From Chitinophaga sp. (GTDB taxonomy: Bacteria; Bacteroidota; Bacteroidia; Chitinophagales; Chitinophagaceae): 64,000 nt of DNA. The translations under genes and the position numbers were made by a program. Within the stretch, counting starts at the first letter, position 1, and every line of letters begins with the position of its first letter. The notes under the pieces were generated by a model. The model made no database searches. It was not told the origin of the DNA and saw nothing but the letters and a program-made list of their open reading frames with translations. Positions 51,270 to 61,253 of this stretch are shown here, in pieces. The stretch is from positions 434,001-498,000 of the forward strand of contig NZ_JAGHZS010000001.1 in the NCBI RefSeq assembly GCF_017745275.1. The letters are read 5' to 3'.

Positions 51270-54200
51270 ATGCATTCAACCAAAAAAGGTAGGCGCCGGC
51301 GTGTATCCAATATTACTGATACGCGTTGGTTGTTACACACAACTAAACCGCTGAAAGCGATGAAACTACTATTCTTTTGTTTACTTGCCCTTTGCCTGCA
51401 GGTAAGCGCCAGAAGCTACTCACAAAAGATCACCTATACGGCGAAACAGTCGTCCCTGATCAAAGTGCTGTCGGATGTTTCCAGGCAAACAGAGTATGTA
51501 TTCCTGTACGACTATCAACTGTTGCAACATGAAACCACACCGGTTACCATTAATGCGAAAGAGGCCTCGCTGAACAATTTCCTGGAGGAATGCCTGAAAA
51601 ATCAGCCCCTGGAATTTTCGATAGATGGCAGAATGGTGACCATCACCCGTGCTAAAACAACGCCCGGTGCGATGGTGCCTGCCCCGCCCATTCATGGTAT
51701 TGTACGCGACGCCAAAGGCCAGCCTGTTGTTGGCGCCTCTGTAAAAGTAAAAGGCAATACCCAGGGCGCCATTACCAACGCCGCCGGCGCCTTTGACCTG
51801 GACGCCCCCGAAGGTGCTACCATCGTCATCTCTGCCATCGGCTATAAAACCCAGGAAGTAAAAGCCAAAAATAACCTGATCATCTCCCTGAGCGACGATG
51901 TGACAGAGCTGGGAAGCGTAGTAGTAACCGGCTTCCAGACCATCGACCGGAATAAATTCTCCGGTGCCGCCGTGACCCTGAAAGGCGACAACGTAAAAAT
52001 AGACGGTGTGGTAGATGTAAGCCGTATGCTGGAAGGCCGCGCTGCAGGCGTAAGCATTCAAAACGTATCCGGTACCTTCGGTTCTGCTCCTAAAGTACGT
52101 ATCCGTGCCGCCACCTCTATCTCCGGTGAAAATAAACCACTGTGGGTGATAGATGGAGTGGTACTGGAAGACATCGTCAACGTATCCAACGAGCAACTGA
52201 CCACCGGTAACGCCACTACCCTGCTGGGATCTTCCGTAGCCGGTATCAATGCCAACGATATTGAAACCTTCGACATCCTGAAAGATGCTGCTGCTACCGC
52301 ACTTTATGGCGCCAGAGCCATGAACGGCGTAATTGTGATCACCACCAAAAAAGGTAAAATCGGTAGCCCAGTAGTTTCCTATACCGGTAATTTCGGTGTA
52401 CAACTGAAACCATCCTACCGGAACTACGATATCATGAACTCCGCTGATCAGATGTCGGTATACGCTGAACTGGAACGTAAAAAACTCCTGCAGCCGGAAG
52501 AACTGATCAATGAAGCAACCTCCGGTATCTATGGCAAACTGGGTCGCCTCCTGCAATATCCTGATCAATACAATAAATTTGAAGTATTGAACGCCAGGGA
52601 AAACAGGCAACAATGGCTGCTGAGATATGCCAATGCCAACACCGACTGGTTTGACCTCCTGTTCCGTAATTCACTGACCCAGGAACATTCACTCAGTATT
52701 TCCACAGGTACTGATAAATCACAGCTCTATCTCTCCACCAGCTTCTTCAACGACCAGGGATGGACCATTGCAGATAACGTTAAAAGATATACGGTAAACC
52801 TTCGCGCCAACTATACCCCTAACCGCAAGCTGAGCTACGGATTCCTGGTAAATGGTAACGTACGTCAACAGAAAGCGCCAGGTACAGAAGACCGCGTTAC
52901 CGATGCGGTACAAGGTACTTACAGCAGGGACTTCGATATCAACCCCTTCTCCTATGCACTCAGCACCAGCCGGGCGCTAACAGCCTATGATGAAAAAGGT
53001 AACCTGGAATATTTTACCCGCAACTTTGCGCCGTTCAATATCATGGAGGAAACGAAAAATAACTTCACCGATCTTAACCTGATGGACTTCCGGTTACAAG
53101 GTAACCTCGGCTACAAATTTAATTCACACCTCAGCTACGAGTTTACCGGTGCTATCCGCTATGCTAAAACAACCGTAGAACATAAAGTGAATGAAAATTC
53201 CAATGAAGCCAATGCCTACAGAGCCGCCGGTACCAGCATCATCAGGGATCGCAATAGATTCCTGTACAAAAATCCTGACTTTCCTAACGACCTGGCAGTA
53301 GTAGTATTGCCATACGGCGGTTTCTATAAAAGAAAAGATATTGAACTGAAAAACTACACCTTCCGCAACCAGTTGAACTTCAACAAATCGTTCGACAATG
53401 AGCGCCATCAGCTCAATGCACTGGTAGGACAGGAAGTAAAATATGCTGACCGCGTTAACTCCGGCAGCACCGGTGTAGGTTATCAGTATAATACCGGCGG
53501 AACGCCTTTCATCAATTACCTGTTCATTAAAAAGATGACAGAGAGAAATGAATCCTACTATGGTATGAGCAATGAATACGACCGTTTCATCGCCTTCTAT
53601 GCCAACGCCAGCTATACCTACCTGAACAGGTACACCCTCACAGGAACTGTCAGAGATGAAGGTTCCAACAGGCTGGGAAATTCTCCCCGTGCCCGTTGGC
53701 TCCCTACCTGGACCGTGTCTGGAGCGTGGAATGTAGACCAGGAAAAATTCATGGAAAACAGCAACGTGTTTAGCCACCTGCTCCTGAAAGCCAGCTATGG
53801 TTTGAACGCCAGCACCGGTAGCGCTACCAACTCTACTGCTATTCTCCGCTCCTTCGTCACTAACCGCCCTTATATCGTAGATCAGCAAACCGCTATCCAG
53901 ATCGCAGCATTGGAAAATGCCGACCTGACCTGGGAGAAAAAATATGAGCTGGACCTCGGTACAGATATAGGATTCTTTAAAGAAAGACTGGGATTTGCCT
54001 TTGACTATTATCGCAGAAACAGCTTTGACCTCATTGGCCTGATCCGGACTTCCGGTGTAAGCGGACAAGTGAACCAGTTTGCCAACTACGCCAACTTGAA
54101 AGCAAATGGAGTGGATCTCTCCATCAATGGTAAAATCATCGCAAATAAAAACTTTGGCTTCACCAGTGCGCTGAATTTCAGCTATGCCAAAACGCTGATC

Positions 54201-54938
54201 ACCAATGCTAAAAACAACCCGGTGATCATGGACCTGATTGGTGAAGGTGGTGGTGCACAGGAAGGTTACCCCGTACGAGGCCTGTTCTCCCTGCAAAATG
54301 CAGGTCTGGATCCTTATGATGGGAAAGCACTGTTTATCAATGATACCGGCACCGTATCACCTGGTGTGTATCTGCAAAGCCATAATGTAAAATACCTGAA
54401 GTATGAAGGCCCTGCTGATCCTACCATCACCGGCGGCTGGAATAATACTTTCCGGTATAAAAACTTCTCCGCCAGTGTACTGGTTACTTATCAGGCAGGC
54501 AACAAAATCAGGTTAACGCCGGTATACAGCACCGACTACTCTGACTTTAACGCGTTACCGAACGAATTCAAAGGGCGCTTTACCTTACCCGGAGACGATA
54601 AGAAAACCAATATCCCCTCCGTGGCCGATATTTATACGCAAACAGCGTTGTTGAATAATACCGCTTACCCATACAACAACTATAACTTCTCGCACGACCG
54701 CGTAGCTGATGGAGGTTTTGTAAGATTGAAATCTGTAACGCTCTCCTATCAACTGCCGACATCTATATTAAACAGGATAGGATTTAAAGGTGGCTCACTC
54801 ACTGCAACAGGAAACAACTTATGGCTGATTTATGCCGATCCCCGCTTACATGGACAGGATCCGGAGTTTTACAACACAGGTGGTGTAGCACTCCCGGTAA
54901 ATAAGCAAGTCACTTTTTCACTGAGAGTTAGCCTTTAA
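51270..54938 (+). CDS. SusC/RagA TonB-linked outer-membrane protein with STN domain
   Basis: The 1222-residue product has a long charged N-terminal leader, a signal peptide starting MKLLFFCLLALCLQVSARSY, an STN domain (ITYTAKQSSLIKVLSDVSRQ), a CarboxypepD_reg-like domain (IHGIVRDAKGQPVVGASVKV), a plug (GSVVVTGFQTIDRNKFSGAA, IDGVVLEDIVNVSNEQLTTG) and a large barrel ending VTFSLRVSL. It is slightly longer than most SusC proteins. The downstream genes encode SusD, an Mx1-type metallopeptidase and a DUF4302 protein. This set recurs in Bacteroidota and points to uptake of protein-derived or haem/iron-related ligands more than of glycans, although the ligand is unknown. Confidence 0.94.
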   Translation: MHSTKKGRRRRVSNITDTRWLLHTTKPLKAMKLLFFCLLALCLQVSARSYSQKITYTAKQSSLIKVLSDVSRQTEYVFLYDYQLLQHETTPVTINAKEASLNNFLEECLKNQPLEFSIDGRMVTITRAKTTPGAMVPAPPIHGIVRDAKGQPVVGASVKVKGNTQGAITNAAGAFDLDAPEGATIVISAIGYKTQEVKAKNNLIISLSDDVTELGSVVVTGFQTIDRNKFSGAAVTLKGDNVKIDGVVDVSRMLEGRAAGVSIQNVSGTFGSAPKVRIRAATSISGENKPLWVIDGVVLEDIVNVSNEQLTTGNATTLLGSSVAGINANDIETFDILKDAAATALYGARAMNGVIVITTKKGKIGSPVVSYTGNFGVQLKPSYRNYDIMNSADQMSVYAELERKKLLQPEELINEATSGIYGKLGRLLQYPDQYNKFEVLNARENRQQWLLRYANANTDWFDLLFRNSLTQEHSLSISTGTDKSQLYLSTSFFNDQGWTIADNVKRYTVNLRANYTPNRKLSYGFLVNGNVRQQKAPGTEDRVTDAVQGTYSRDFDINPFSYALSTSRALTAYDEKGNLEYFTRNFAPFNIMEETKNNFTDLNLMDFRLQGNLGYKFNSHLSYEFTGAIRYAKTTVEHKVNENSNEANAYRAAGTSIIRDRNRFLYKNPDFPNDLAVVVLPYGGFYKRKDIELKNYTFRNQLNFNKSFDNERHQLNALVGQEVKYADRVNSGSTGVGYQYNTGGTPFINYLFIKKMTERNESYYGMSNEYDRFIAFYANASYTYLNRYTLTGTVRDEGSNRLGNSPRARWLPTWTVSGAWNVDQEKFMENSNVFSHLLLKASYGLNASTGSATNSTAILRSFVTNRPYIVDQQTAIQIAALENADLTWEKKYELDLGTDIGFFKERLGFAFDYYRRNSFDLIGLIRTSGVSGQVNQFANYANLKANGVDLSINGKIIANKNFGFTSALNFSYAKTLITNAKNNPVIMDLIGEGGGAQEGYPVRGLFSLQNAGLDPYDGKALFINDTGTVSPGVYLQSHNVKYLKYEGPADPTITGGWNNTFRYKNFSASVLVTYQAGNKIRLTPVYSTDYSDFNALPNEFKGRFTLPGDDKKTNIPSVADIYTQTALLNNTAYPYNNYNFSHDRVADGGFVRLKSVTLSYQLPTSILNRIGFKGGSLTATGNNLWLIYADPRLHGQDPEFYNTGGVALPVNKQVTFSLRVSL

Positions 54939-54955
54939 TTCAAAAAGTATTTATT

Positions 54956-56383
54956 ATGAAAAAACTACTCATTTATATAGGTCTCGTTGCCGGTACACTG
55001 GCTTTACCAGGCTGCAAAAAATACCTGGAGACCCTGCCCGATAACAGAGCGGTGATCACTACGCCTGAACAGGTATCACAATTACTTGCTACCGCTTATC
55101 CACATGGTACTTACATGTTGTTTTGCGAAGCATTAAGCGATAATGTGGAAGACAAAGGAAATACCGGGGTAGGCATCGATCTTCAAACTTTCCTGATCAA
55201 TTCACAGGTTTTCAAATATGAAGATCCTCAGGCGATTACACCAGATTCTCCCGTGGCCTACTGGGATTCCTGCTATGCAGCAATTGCGGCTGCCAACCAG
55301 GCGCTCTCTTATTGTAACGGACCAGATTCTGCCAACTTCTCCGCGCAAAAAGGAGAAGCACTGGTGTGCAGGGCATACGCTCACTTCATGCTGGTAACAC
55401 TGTTTTCCAAAGCATATAACCCGGCTACGGCAGCCAGCGACCCTGGCATCCCTTATATGACCGCTGTCAGCAAAAATGTTTTCACCAAATATAACAGGGG
55501 CACTGTAGCTGATGTATACAAACAAATAGAAAACGATCTTACTACTGGCATGCCACTTATCCAGGACAGGATATATGGTGATGCACCCAAATTCCATTTC
55601 AGCGCGCAGGCGGCCAATGCTTTTGCATCCCGGTTTTACCTGTTCAAAAGGGATTACGCCAAAGTAGTAACCTATGCCAATGCTGTTTTTGGACGCGCCA
55701 ACCCCGCCTCGCTGATACGTAACCAGGTTGCTGTTTACGGCATGTCTTATAATGACATGGTAACACAGTATACCAGCTCTTCGAATCCAGCCAATATCCT
55801 GTTGCAGGAAGCACCGGATTCCAAATACATGGATAACTATTATTCTTACCGGTATGGTATCGGCACAAAGTTGAACCAGGACGTGTTCAATGCGCCGAAT
55901 GTAACGAATGGCTTCTATGCCATCAGCATATATGGCGCCAGTCCACAGTATTTTAACTTCCCGAAATTTACCAATGCGTTGAAAATACAACCATTGCTGG
56001 GTATGGAGGAAGTGCTGATGAACAGAGCAGAAGCCAATGTTCACCTGAAGAACTATGCAGCCGCCATTGCAGACCTCAACATCTGGATCAGCAAAAACAT
56101 TACCCGGTACGATCCCAACCTACACAATGTAGATGCTGCTAAAATGATGAACTTCTATGGATTACCGCAGGATGAATCGATGATTGCTACTGCACTGGAC
56201 TTTAAAAGAGTTACTTATTTCCAGGAAGGATTAAGATGGCTGGATATTAAACGACTGGACATCCCTGTTGTACACACCGGTGCCAACAACTATAGCACCA
56301 CGCTGGTACCTGGCGATAAAAGAAGATTGCTGCAATTACCACTGGAAGCCGTTAACGACGGCATGGCGCTGAATCCAAGATAA
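54956..56383 (+). CDS. SusD/RagB family outer-membrane lipoprotein
   Basis: The 475-residue product has a lipoprotein signal (MKKLLIYIGLVAGTLALPGC). Typical SusD features follow: the N-terminal LETLPDNRAVITTPEQVSQL, helical pairs with AYAHFMLVTLFSKAYN, QAANAFASRFYLFKRDYAKV, and the C-terminal MEEVLMNRAEANVHLKNYAA and YFQEGLRWLDIKRLDIPV. It lacks the final L-x-W-P-I-P block of many SusD proteins, ending instead LLQLPLEAVNDGMALNPR. It lies 17 bp after the SusC gene and 13 bp before the metallopeptidase gene. Confidence 0.95.
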   Translation: MKKLLIYIGLVAGTLALPGCKKYLETLPDNRAVITTPEQVSQLLATAYPHGTYMLFCEALSDNVEDKGNTGVGIDLQTFLINSQVFKYEDPQAITPDSPVAYWDSCYAAIAAANQALSYCNGPDSANFSAQKGEALVCRAYAHFMLVTLFSKAYNPATAASDPGIPYMTAVSKNVFTKYNRGTVADVYKQIENDLTTGMPLIQDRIYGDAPKFHFSAQAANAFASRFYLFKRDYAKVVTYANAVFGRANPASLIRNQVAVYGMSYNDMVTQYTSSSNPANILLQEAPDSKYMDNYYSYRYGIGTKLNQDVFNAPNVTNGFYAISIYGASPQYFNFPKFTNALKIQPLLGMEEVLMNRAEANVHLKNYAAAIADLNIWISKNITRYDPNLHNVDAAKMMNFYGLPQDESMIATALDFKRVTYFQEGLRWLDIKRLDIPVVHTGANNYSTTLVPGDKRRLLQLPLEAVNDGMALNPR

Positions 56384-56396
56384 ATGACCCTTTAAA

Positions 56397-57302
56397 ATGA
56401 ACAACATGAAATGGAATATATTTCGCACAATCATATTACTCCTGGTACTTGCAACCGGATGGAGTGCCTGTAAAAAGGAGAACGTGCACCTGGATACCAT
56501 CCCGGTAGGACTGGGAGGCGACTCCACCGGTCAAACACCCACCGATGTATTTATCTACGATAGCTTGACCGTTCCTTACAACATCGCGGTGTATTACAAA
56601 TGGCAACCCGGACAACTGGATTTTCCATATGAAATTGTACCACCGAGGGAAACACAGGTGATGCCTGCACTGAAAGCCCTGATGGCCATTACATTTGTGC
56701 CGTTCAACGACCAAACCGGCAGCACCGTTTTCTTAAGAAAATATCTGCCTAAAGTATTAAAAATGGCAGGTAGTGGTCAATACCAAAGTAATGGTAGTAT
56801 AATCCTGGGACAAGCAGAAGGAGGTACCGCCATGCTGCTTTATATGATCAATGACTTTACCAGGCAAATAAAGGATTCTGCCGTTCTCAAAGAAATGGGA
56901 CACACGATGCACCATGAATTTGGGCATATCCTGAATCAGAATATTGCTTACCCGGTTTCTTTCAAACAAATCACCCCGGCCTACACCGGTAACTGGTACA
57001 ACATCTCCGACCAGGCTGCCCGTAAGCAAGGATTTATCTCGGCTTATGCAGAGTCAGACCCGGGAGAAGACTTTGTGGAAATGGTAGCCACCATGCTGAT
57101 AGGTGGTAGAAATGGTTTATCTGGTTATGATGACTACGAAAAAATTATGGCAGAACAAACCGGTGGTCCGGGCTCGGATTCTTATGAATTGCTCAGGGCC
57201 AAAGAAGCGGCAGTAGTAGATTATTATGCCAGGGCATGGCACATCGACTTCTATGAACTGCAAGCCAGATGCCGTCGTGCATTAACCGGGTATTTCCAAT
57301 AA
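56397..57302 (+). CDS. Putative zinc metallopeptidase lipoprotein (Mx1-type, SusCD-linked)
   Basis: The 301-residue product has a lipoprotein signal (LLVLATGWSACKKEN). The zinc-binding motif HEFGH lies at 173-177 within MGHTMHHEFGHILNQN. A downstream block with YAESDPGEDFVEMVATMLIG supplies the likely third acidic ligand and is typical of this Bacteroidota family. It is found beside SusC/SusD in many genomes, where it may process a protein ligand at the cell surface. The gene overlaps no neighbour: SusD ends 13 bp before it and the DUF4302 start is 23 bp after it. An in-frame ATG nine bases later (MKWNIF) is an alternative start. Confidence 0.88.
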   Translation: MNNMKWNIFRTIILLLVLATGWSACKKENVHLDTIPVGLGGDSTGQTPTDVFIYDSLTVPYNIAVYYKWQPGQLDFPYEIVPPRETQVMPALKALMAITFVPFNDQTGSTVFLRKYLPKVLKMAGSGQYQSNGSIILGQAEGGTAMLLYMINDFTRQIKDSAVLKEMGHTMHHEFGHILNQNIAYPVSFKQITPAYTGNWYNISDQAARKQGFISAYAESDPGEDFVEMVATMLIGGRNGLSGYDDYEKIMAEQTGGPGSDSYELLRAKEAAVVDYYARAWHIDFYELQARCRRALTGYFQ

Positions 57303-57325
57303 TTGTATCATCTGAATTGTTATTT

Positions 57326-58708
57326 ATGAAAAAACTACTGATATATCTTCTTGGCGCCACTGCGGTACTTTCCGGCTGCGACAGGAAATCGGATCTGAAT
57401 ATAGATGGTAAATCAACGGATCAACGCCTCTCTGAAGCGCTGGCCAACTACCAAAAAAAGCTTACAGACGCACCTTACGGATGGATACTTACTGAGTATA
57501 CCAACGGGACAGCACTCAATGGCGGCGTTACCAAATCCGGGCCCAAAGCCATCTTCTCATACTACATGAAGTTTGATAAGAGCAACCGGGTATCTATGAT
57601 TTCAGACTTTAGTCCAGCGATGTCGTCCACGTTCAATACTTCATCGTACTTTATTAAAGCTACTCAACGCCCTACGCTGATCTTTGATACGTACAGCTAC
57701 GTTCATGTTCCCTGCGATCCGAATGTTGGCATATCCCAGAGCCCATATGGCAATGGATTTGGATGGGGTGCAGACTTTGAATTTTCGTTTGCTGATAATG
57801 TTGCTGCTACTGAACTGGGAGACACTATTCATCTAACCGGCAACCTGAATAAAACCCGTGTCACACTGGTAAAAGCCACACAAGCGGATCAACAGCAGTA
57901 CTCCACCGTGGGCTTTGCCGCTTATTCTACTTTTGGTAAACTACTCACCTACTTCAAACGGGTAAAGGGTGGTGCCGAAGAGATAGAACTGGCTCCCGGC
58001 CTGGGCGGAAGAACATTAAACATCAAAACGGCCAGCCATCCGGAACTACTAAACGTAGCTATACAATATACTCCCAATAGCATGGTGCTGGAAACACCTA
58101 TTGTTGCAGGCGGACAAACCATTAAAAGCTTCAACAACCTGGTTTGGAATGCTGGTGCCCAAAACATCAGCGTGAGCATAAATGGTACTACACCAGCCGT
58201 GATTGACACCGCACTCGATCCGATTGCACCGGAAAAGGATATTGCGAGCAACTTCTATATGGAGGGTACTACTAATCCCTGGCTGGCTACAGCTGGCTTC
58301 CATGTAAATGGAGTAGACGATGCCTATGATATCCTGCACCTGACCTACCCCGGCGCCAACTTCTACCGCTTCGTATACTTTCCGGGCGGAGTGAACGGTG
58401 GAAGCCTGGATCTGATATCTCCATTCTTTGTTGGTGGTAGCTCCTCCTATCCCTACCTGCGGAAAGGATTAGCCAATACCTTCCTGGGAGATAACGGGCA
58501 ACTGATATTTGAAATGCTGGACTATGGTGGCATAGCTGCTCCGCCTCGTTTAGTAGCAACCAATATTATCTTTGCTACCGGGAAAATTGCACCCCCTTAC
58601 GCGGCTGATTCTCCTGGCTTCTATATCGTACGTAAGGAAGACGGAATTTCATACGACATGGTGGCCGCCGGTGATGGCCTGGCCTGGATGACATGGAGTC
58701 ACCAGTAA
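57326..58708 (+). CDS. DUF4302 family lipoprotein
   Basis: The 460-residue product has a lipoprotein signal (MKKLLIYLLGATAVLSGC) and the DUF4302 opening: RLSEALANYQKKLTDAPYGW, ILTEYTNG, then SYYMKFDKSNRVSMISDF. Strand-rich sequence follows to the end. Proteins of this family accompany SusC/SusD and Mx1-type peptidase genes; their role is unknown and is probably ligand binding at the surface. The start at 57326 is chosen for the lipobox; the longer frame overlaps the peptidase gene. Confidence 0.82.
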   Translation: MKKLLIYLLGATAVLSGCDRKSDLNIDGKSTDQRLSEALANYQKKLTDAPYGWILTEYTNGTALNGGVTKSGPKAIFSYYMKFDKSNRVSMISDFSPAMSSTFNTSSYFIKATQRPTLIFDTYSYVHVPCDPNVGISQSPYGNGFGWGADFEFSFADNVAATELGDTIHLTGNLNKTRVTLVKATQADQQQYSTVGFAAYSTFGKLLTYFKRVKGGAEEIELAPGLGGRTLNIKTASHPELLNVAIQYTPNSMVLETPIVAGGQTIKSFNNLVWNAGAQNISVSINGTTPAVIDTALDPIAPEKDIASNFYMEGTTNPWLATAGFHVNGVDDAYDILHLTYPGANFYRFVYFPGGVNGGSLDLISPFFVGGSSSYPYLRKGLANTFLGDNGQLIFEMLDYGGIAAPPRLVATNIIFATGKIAPPYAADSPGFYIVRKEDGISYDMVAAGDGLAWMTWSHQ

Positions 58709-58731
58709 TCATCAATTTAAAACATCCGCAA

Positions 58732-59130
58732 ATGAAAAAGATATTCTTAGTACTTATCATCACTGGTTGCGCCTTTGGTGTACAAGCACAACAAAGTGCC
58801 ACTCCGGCAACCGATATTGTAAAGGCTGATCTGAAAAACACGTTGGCTAACCTGGACTATACCGACTTGTTTATGCCAAAGATTGCTGTATCTGATGCCC
58901 AAAAACCTGCCGCCAATAAAATTTTCGCAAACTATATGGCTGCCAGGAAAGCACTGTGGTTGTCTACCAGGAAGAATCCTGCTGTTTACGATCAGCAGCA
59001 ACCGGCATTATTCAACACCTTTAAAACGAATCTGAGCGCTGTACTCAGCACCGAACAGATGAATGCGTTCATGGCTACCAAACCTGCCCGGGGAGATAAA
59101 AAGAATTATCTCACAGGACTGTTTTACTAA
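58732..59130 (+). CDS. Small secreted protein of unknown function, last gene of the SusCD operon
   Basis: The 132-residue product has a signal peptide (MKKIFLVLIITGCAFGVQAQ) and a helical body with TDLFMPKIAVSDAQKPAANK and LSAVLSTEQMNAFMATKPAR. The latter resembles the short helical repeats of small periplasmic proteins such as Spy/CpxP-like or Heavy-metal-resistance helices, but I cannot assign a family. It starts 23 bp after the DUF4302 gene. Its stop codon is 3 bp from a type-B palindromic element, which probably ends the transcript. Confidence 0.7.
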   Translation: MKKIFLVLIITGCAFGVQAQQSATPATDIVKADLKNTLANLDYTDLFMPKIAVSDAQKPAANKIFANYMAARKALWLSTRKNPAVYDQQQPALFNTFKTNLSAVLSTEQMNAFMATKPARGDKKNYLTGLFY

Positions 59131-59133
59131 GCC

Positions 59134-59242
59134 GAAAGCGTAAAGCAGAAAGCATAAAGCTATTGTAGCGATTGACCATTGCGGATATTATACGCTTTGA
59201 TCAATCGCTACAATAGCTTTATGCTTTCTGCTTTACGCTTTC
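59134..59242. repeat. Heptad palindromic element, type B, perfect 42-bp arms
   Basis: Left arm 59134-59175 and right arm 59201-59242 are exact reverse complements: GAAAGCG, TAAAGCA, GAAAGCA, TAAAGCT, then ATTGTAGCGATTGA. The 25-base loop contains TTGCGGATATTATACGCTTTGA split as TTGCGGATATT and ATACGCTTTGA, close to the loop at 48530. The right arm encodes the last two residues and the stop codon of the MocR gene on the minus strand. Confidence 0.95.
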
Positions 59243-60714
59243 AGCTCCTCCCGCACCAGCTTCTCCAATATCTTCACCGCTTCTGTTAGCTCCTTATTAT
59301 TCAACGACGCGAAACCTAGCCGCAGCCCATTTTGTGAGGCAGCACCATAATGATACTGTTCTCCGGAAGCAATTCTCAATCCCCTGGCCCGTGCTTTTTC
59401 TGCTAGTTTTACAAGGGATATTTTTTGGGAGAAGCGTACCCAAACAGCCATTCCTCCCGCCGGAATCGTAAACTGTACGGCATCTCCCAGGCGCGTTTGC
59501 AACAGGTAACAAAGCAGGTCACGCCGTTCTTTATATATTTTGTTGGACTTCTTTAAATGCCGGTCTATGGTACCATCCGCCAACAGGTTGGCCAGGGCCT
59601 GCTCAGAAAGATTATCTCCCCGCAGATCCATCAATCCACGGAGAGAAGCCGATCCACGGATGAAGCTCGCCGGCGCAATCATAAAACCAATACGGATCGA
59701 CAAGCCCAGCGACTTGGTAAAAGAACCAATATAAATAACATTGCCACCATGGTCCGCGCTGGCCAACGGTAAAATAGGCGCCGAACTATAGTGGAAATCG
59801 TAATCATAATCATCTTCAATAACAGGCAGATTATACTTCCGGATAATAGCCAGCAATTTCATTCTGCGGGCTGCACTGAGGGTCACTGTAGTAGGATGAT
59901 GATGATGCGTGATCAGGTATAGCATCTTTATCTTTTTGCTACTGCACAACTTCTCCACGGCATCTACATCTATCCCTTCTTCATCTACCGGCACATACAA
60001 CAAGCGTGCACCCAACTGTTCAAAGCAGAGGTCTGCATAAAAGTAATTCGGGCTACCCACAATCACATAATCATCTTTCCGGATGATCATGGCCGCCGCC
60101 AGGTAAATCGCCATCTGCGCACCACGGGTAATCATAATGTGATCAGCAGAAATGCTTAGTCCCCGCGTATCAGTTAAATATTTCACCATGGCTTCCCGCA
60201 GGGCTTCACTGCCCATTGCCTTGCCATACATCAGCAGCTTATGATAACGGGGATTTTCTATCACCGACCTACACTCCCGCACCCACTCATTCAAAGGGGC
60301 CAGTCGTGCATCCGGGAATCCGTCATTGAGCACCAGCATGGTTCCTGTTGCCGGCGGTGGTGTAGGTACCGGCAAGGTTGGAATGCGATGAAAAGCAAAA
60401 GCAGCTTCCTCACCATAAGGCGTAACTGTTTTCCGGTAAGTCCGGGGCCGTATCACAGGCAGGTTGGCGGCCACCATCACTCCTTTTCGGGGCACCGCCT
60501 CCAGCCAGTCCTGGCTGATTAGTTCGTCATAAGCCGCTATCACCGTTTTACGGTGCAGCGCCAGGTGTTCAGCCAATACCCTGCTGCCGGGCAGAAAGGA
60601 TCCAGGCTTCAACAACCCTTCCTGTATCAGCCCGATCAGGCGATTAGAGATTTGCTGATATACTGGTAGTTTCAGCGATTTATCTGTTTCTATCAACGTT
60701 TTAAATGGAAGCAT
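59233..60714 (-). CDS. MocR/PdxR-type GntR regulator with aminotransferase domain
   Basis: The 493-residue product joins a GntR winged helix (residues about 15-85: LPVYQQISNRLIGLIQEGLL, LPGSRVLAEHLALHRKTVIA) to a fold-type-I PLP aminotransferase domain (TRGAQMAIYLAAAMI, PVIEDDYDYDFHYS). The PLP Lys lies in YIGSFTKSLGLSIRIGF. Such regulators use PLP adducts to sense vitamin B6 or amino acids. It is divergent to the AhpD-like and GNAT genes; a direct repeat TGGACTACT lies between. Its last codons and stop come from a palindromic repeat, so its C-terminus (ELKA) may differ from relatives. Confidence 0.94.
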   Translation of the reverse strand: MLPFKTLIETDKSLKLPVYQQISNRLIGLIQEGLLKPGSFLPGSRVLAEHLALHRKTVIAAYDELISQDWLEAVPRKGVMVAANLPVIRPRTYRKTVTPYGEEAAFAFHRIPTLPVPTPPPATGTMLVLNDGFPDARLAPLNEWVRECRSVIENPRYHKLLMYGKAMGSEALREAMVKYLTDTRGLSISADHIMITRGAQMAIYLAAAMIIRKDDYVIVGSPNYFYADLCFEQLGARLLYVPVDEEGIDVDAVEKLCSSKKIKMLYLITHHHHPTTVTLSAARRMKLLAIIRKYNLPVIEDDYDYDFHYSSAPILPLASADHGGNVIYIGSFTKSLGLSIRIGFMIAPASFIRGSASLRGLMDLRGDNLSEQALANLLADGTIDRHLKKSNKIYKERRDLLCYLLQTRLGDAVQFTIPAGGMAVWVRFSQKISLVKLAEKARARGLRIASGEQYHYGAASQNGLRLGFASLNNKELTEAVKILEKLVREELKA

Positions 60715-60715
60715 C

Positions 60716-60747
60716 TGGACTACTCACCAATTGTAAAGTGGACTACT
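60716..60747. promoter_or_regulatory. Direct repeat, probable MocR operator
   Basis: TGGACTACT occurs twice, at 60716-60724 and 60739-60747, 23 bp apart, directly upstream of the MocR start codon and within the 92-bp divergent promoter region. MocR-type regulators are known to bind direct repeats in such regions, so this is a good candidate for autoregulation and control of 60807-61685. Confidence 0.6.
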
Positions 60748-60806
60748 AAGATACTCCAGCAACTTTTAATTTTGTTATATAATTTTTACGATAAAACAAC
60801 AACGAT

Positions 60807-61247
60807 ATGACCGAGCGTTTTTTAATGAAAGAAACAGATCCGGCTGCCTTCAAAGTAATGCTGGCACTGGAAGATTACCTGGAAACCACCAGTATTTCCG
60901 CTCTTCACCACGAAATGATCCGGATAAGAGCCTCCCAGATAAATGGCTGCGGATACTGCATTAATGCACATACCCAGGATGCCCGCAAACTGGGAGAAAC
61001 AGAACAACGCATCTACCTGCTCTCCGTATGGCGCGAAGCTCCACAATTCACGGAAGAAGAAAGAGTGATACTGGCACTCACAGAGGAAGTTACCCTCATC
61101 CACCAGCAAGGTTTGACCGCTGCCACCTACGAAAAAGCAGTACAGCATTTCGGCGTAAAAGGTACAGCAGAGCTGATTATGGCTGTTAACACCATCAATG
61201 CCTGGAATCGCATCGGTATTTCCTCACACCGGATACCCGGGAAATAA
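60807..61247 (+). CDS. Carboxymuconolactone decarboxylase/AhpD-like protein
   Basis: The 146-residue product has the AhpD core: IRIRASQINGCGYCINAHTQ, with the redox Cys pair C48-x-x-C51 and H55, then DARKLGETEQRIYLL, WREAPQFTEEERVILALTEE and LIMAVNTINAWNRIGI. AhpD-like proteins act as peroxidase-linked disulphide reductases. It is the first gene divergent from MocR and lies 6 bp before the GNAT gene, so both are probably controlled by MocR. Confidence 0.93.
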   Translation: MTERFLMKETDPAAFKVMLALEDYLETTSISALHHEMIRIRASQINGCGYCINAHTQDARKLGETEQRIYLLSVWREAPQFTEEERVILALTEEVTLIHQQGLTAATYEKAVQHFGVKGTAELIMAVNTINAWNRIGISSHRIPGK

Positions 61248-61253
61248 TAACAT

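Noticed and set aside
51420..52613. Minus-strand open frame of 397 codons inside the second susC gene
   Set aside because: Its sequence is low-complexity Gly/Val/Phe without domain features and it is fully antisense to a well-supported SusC gene.
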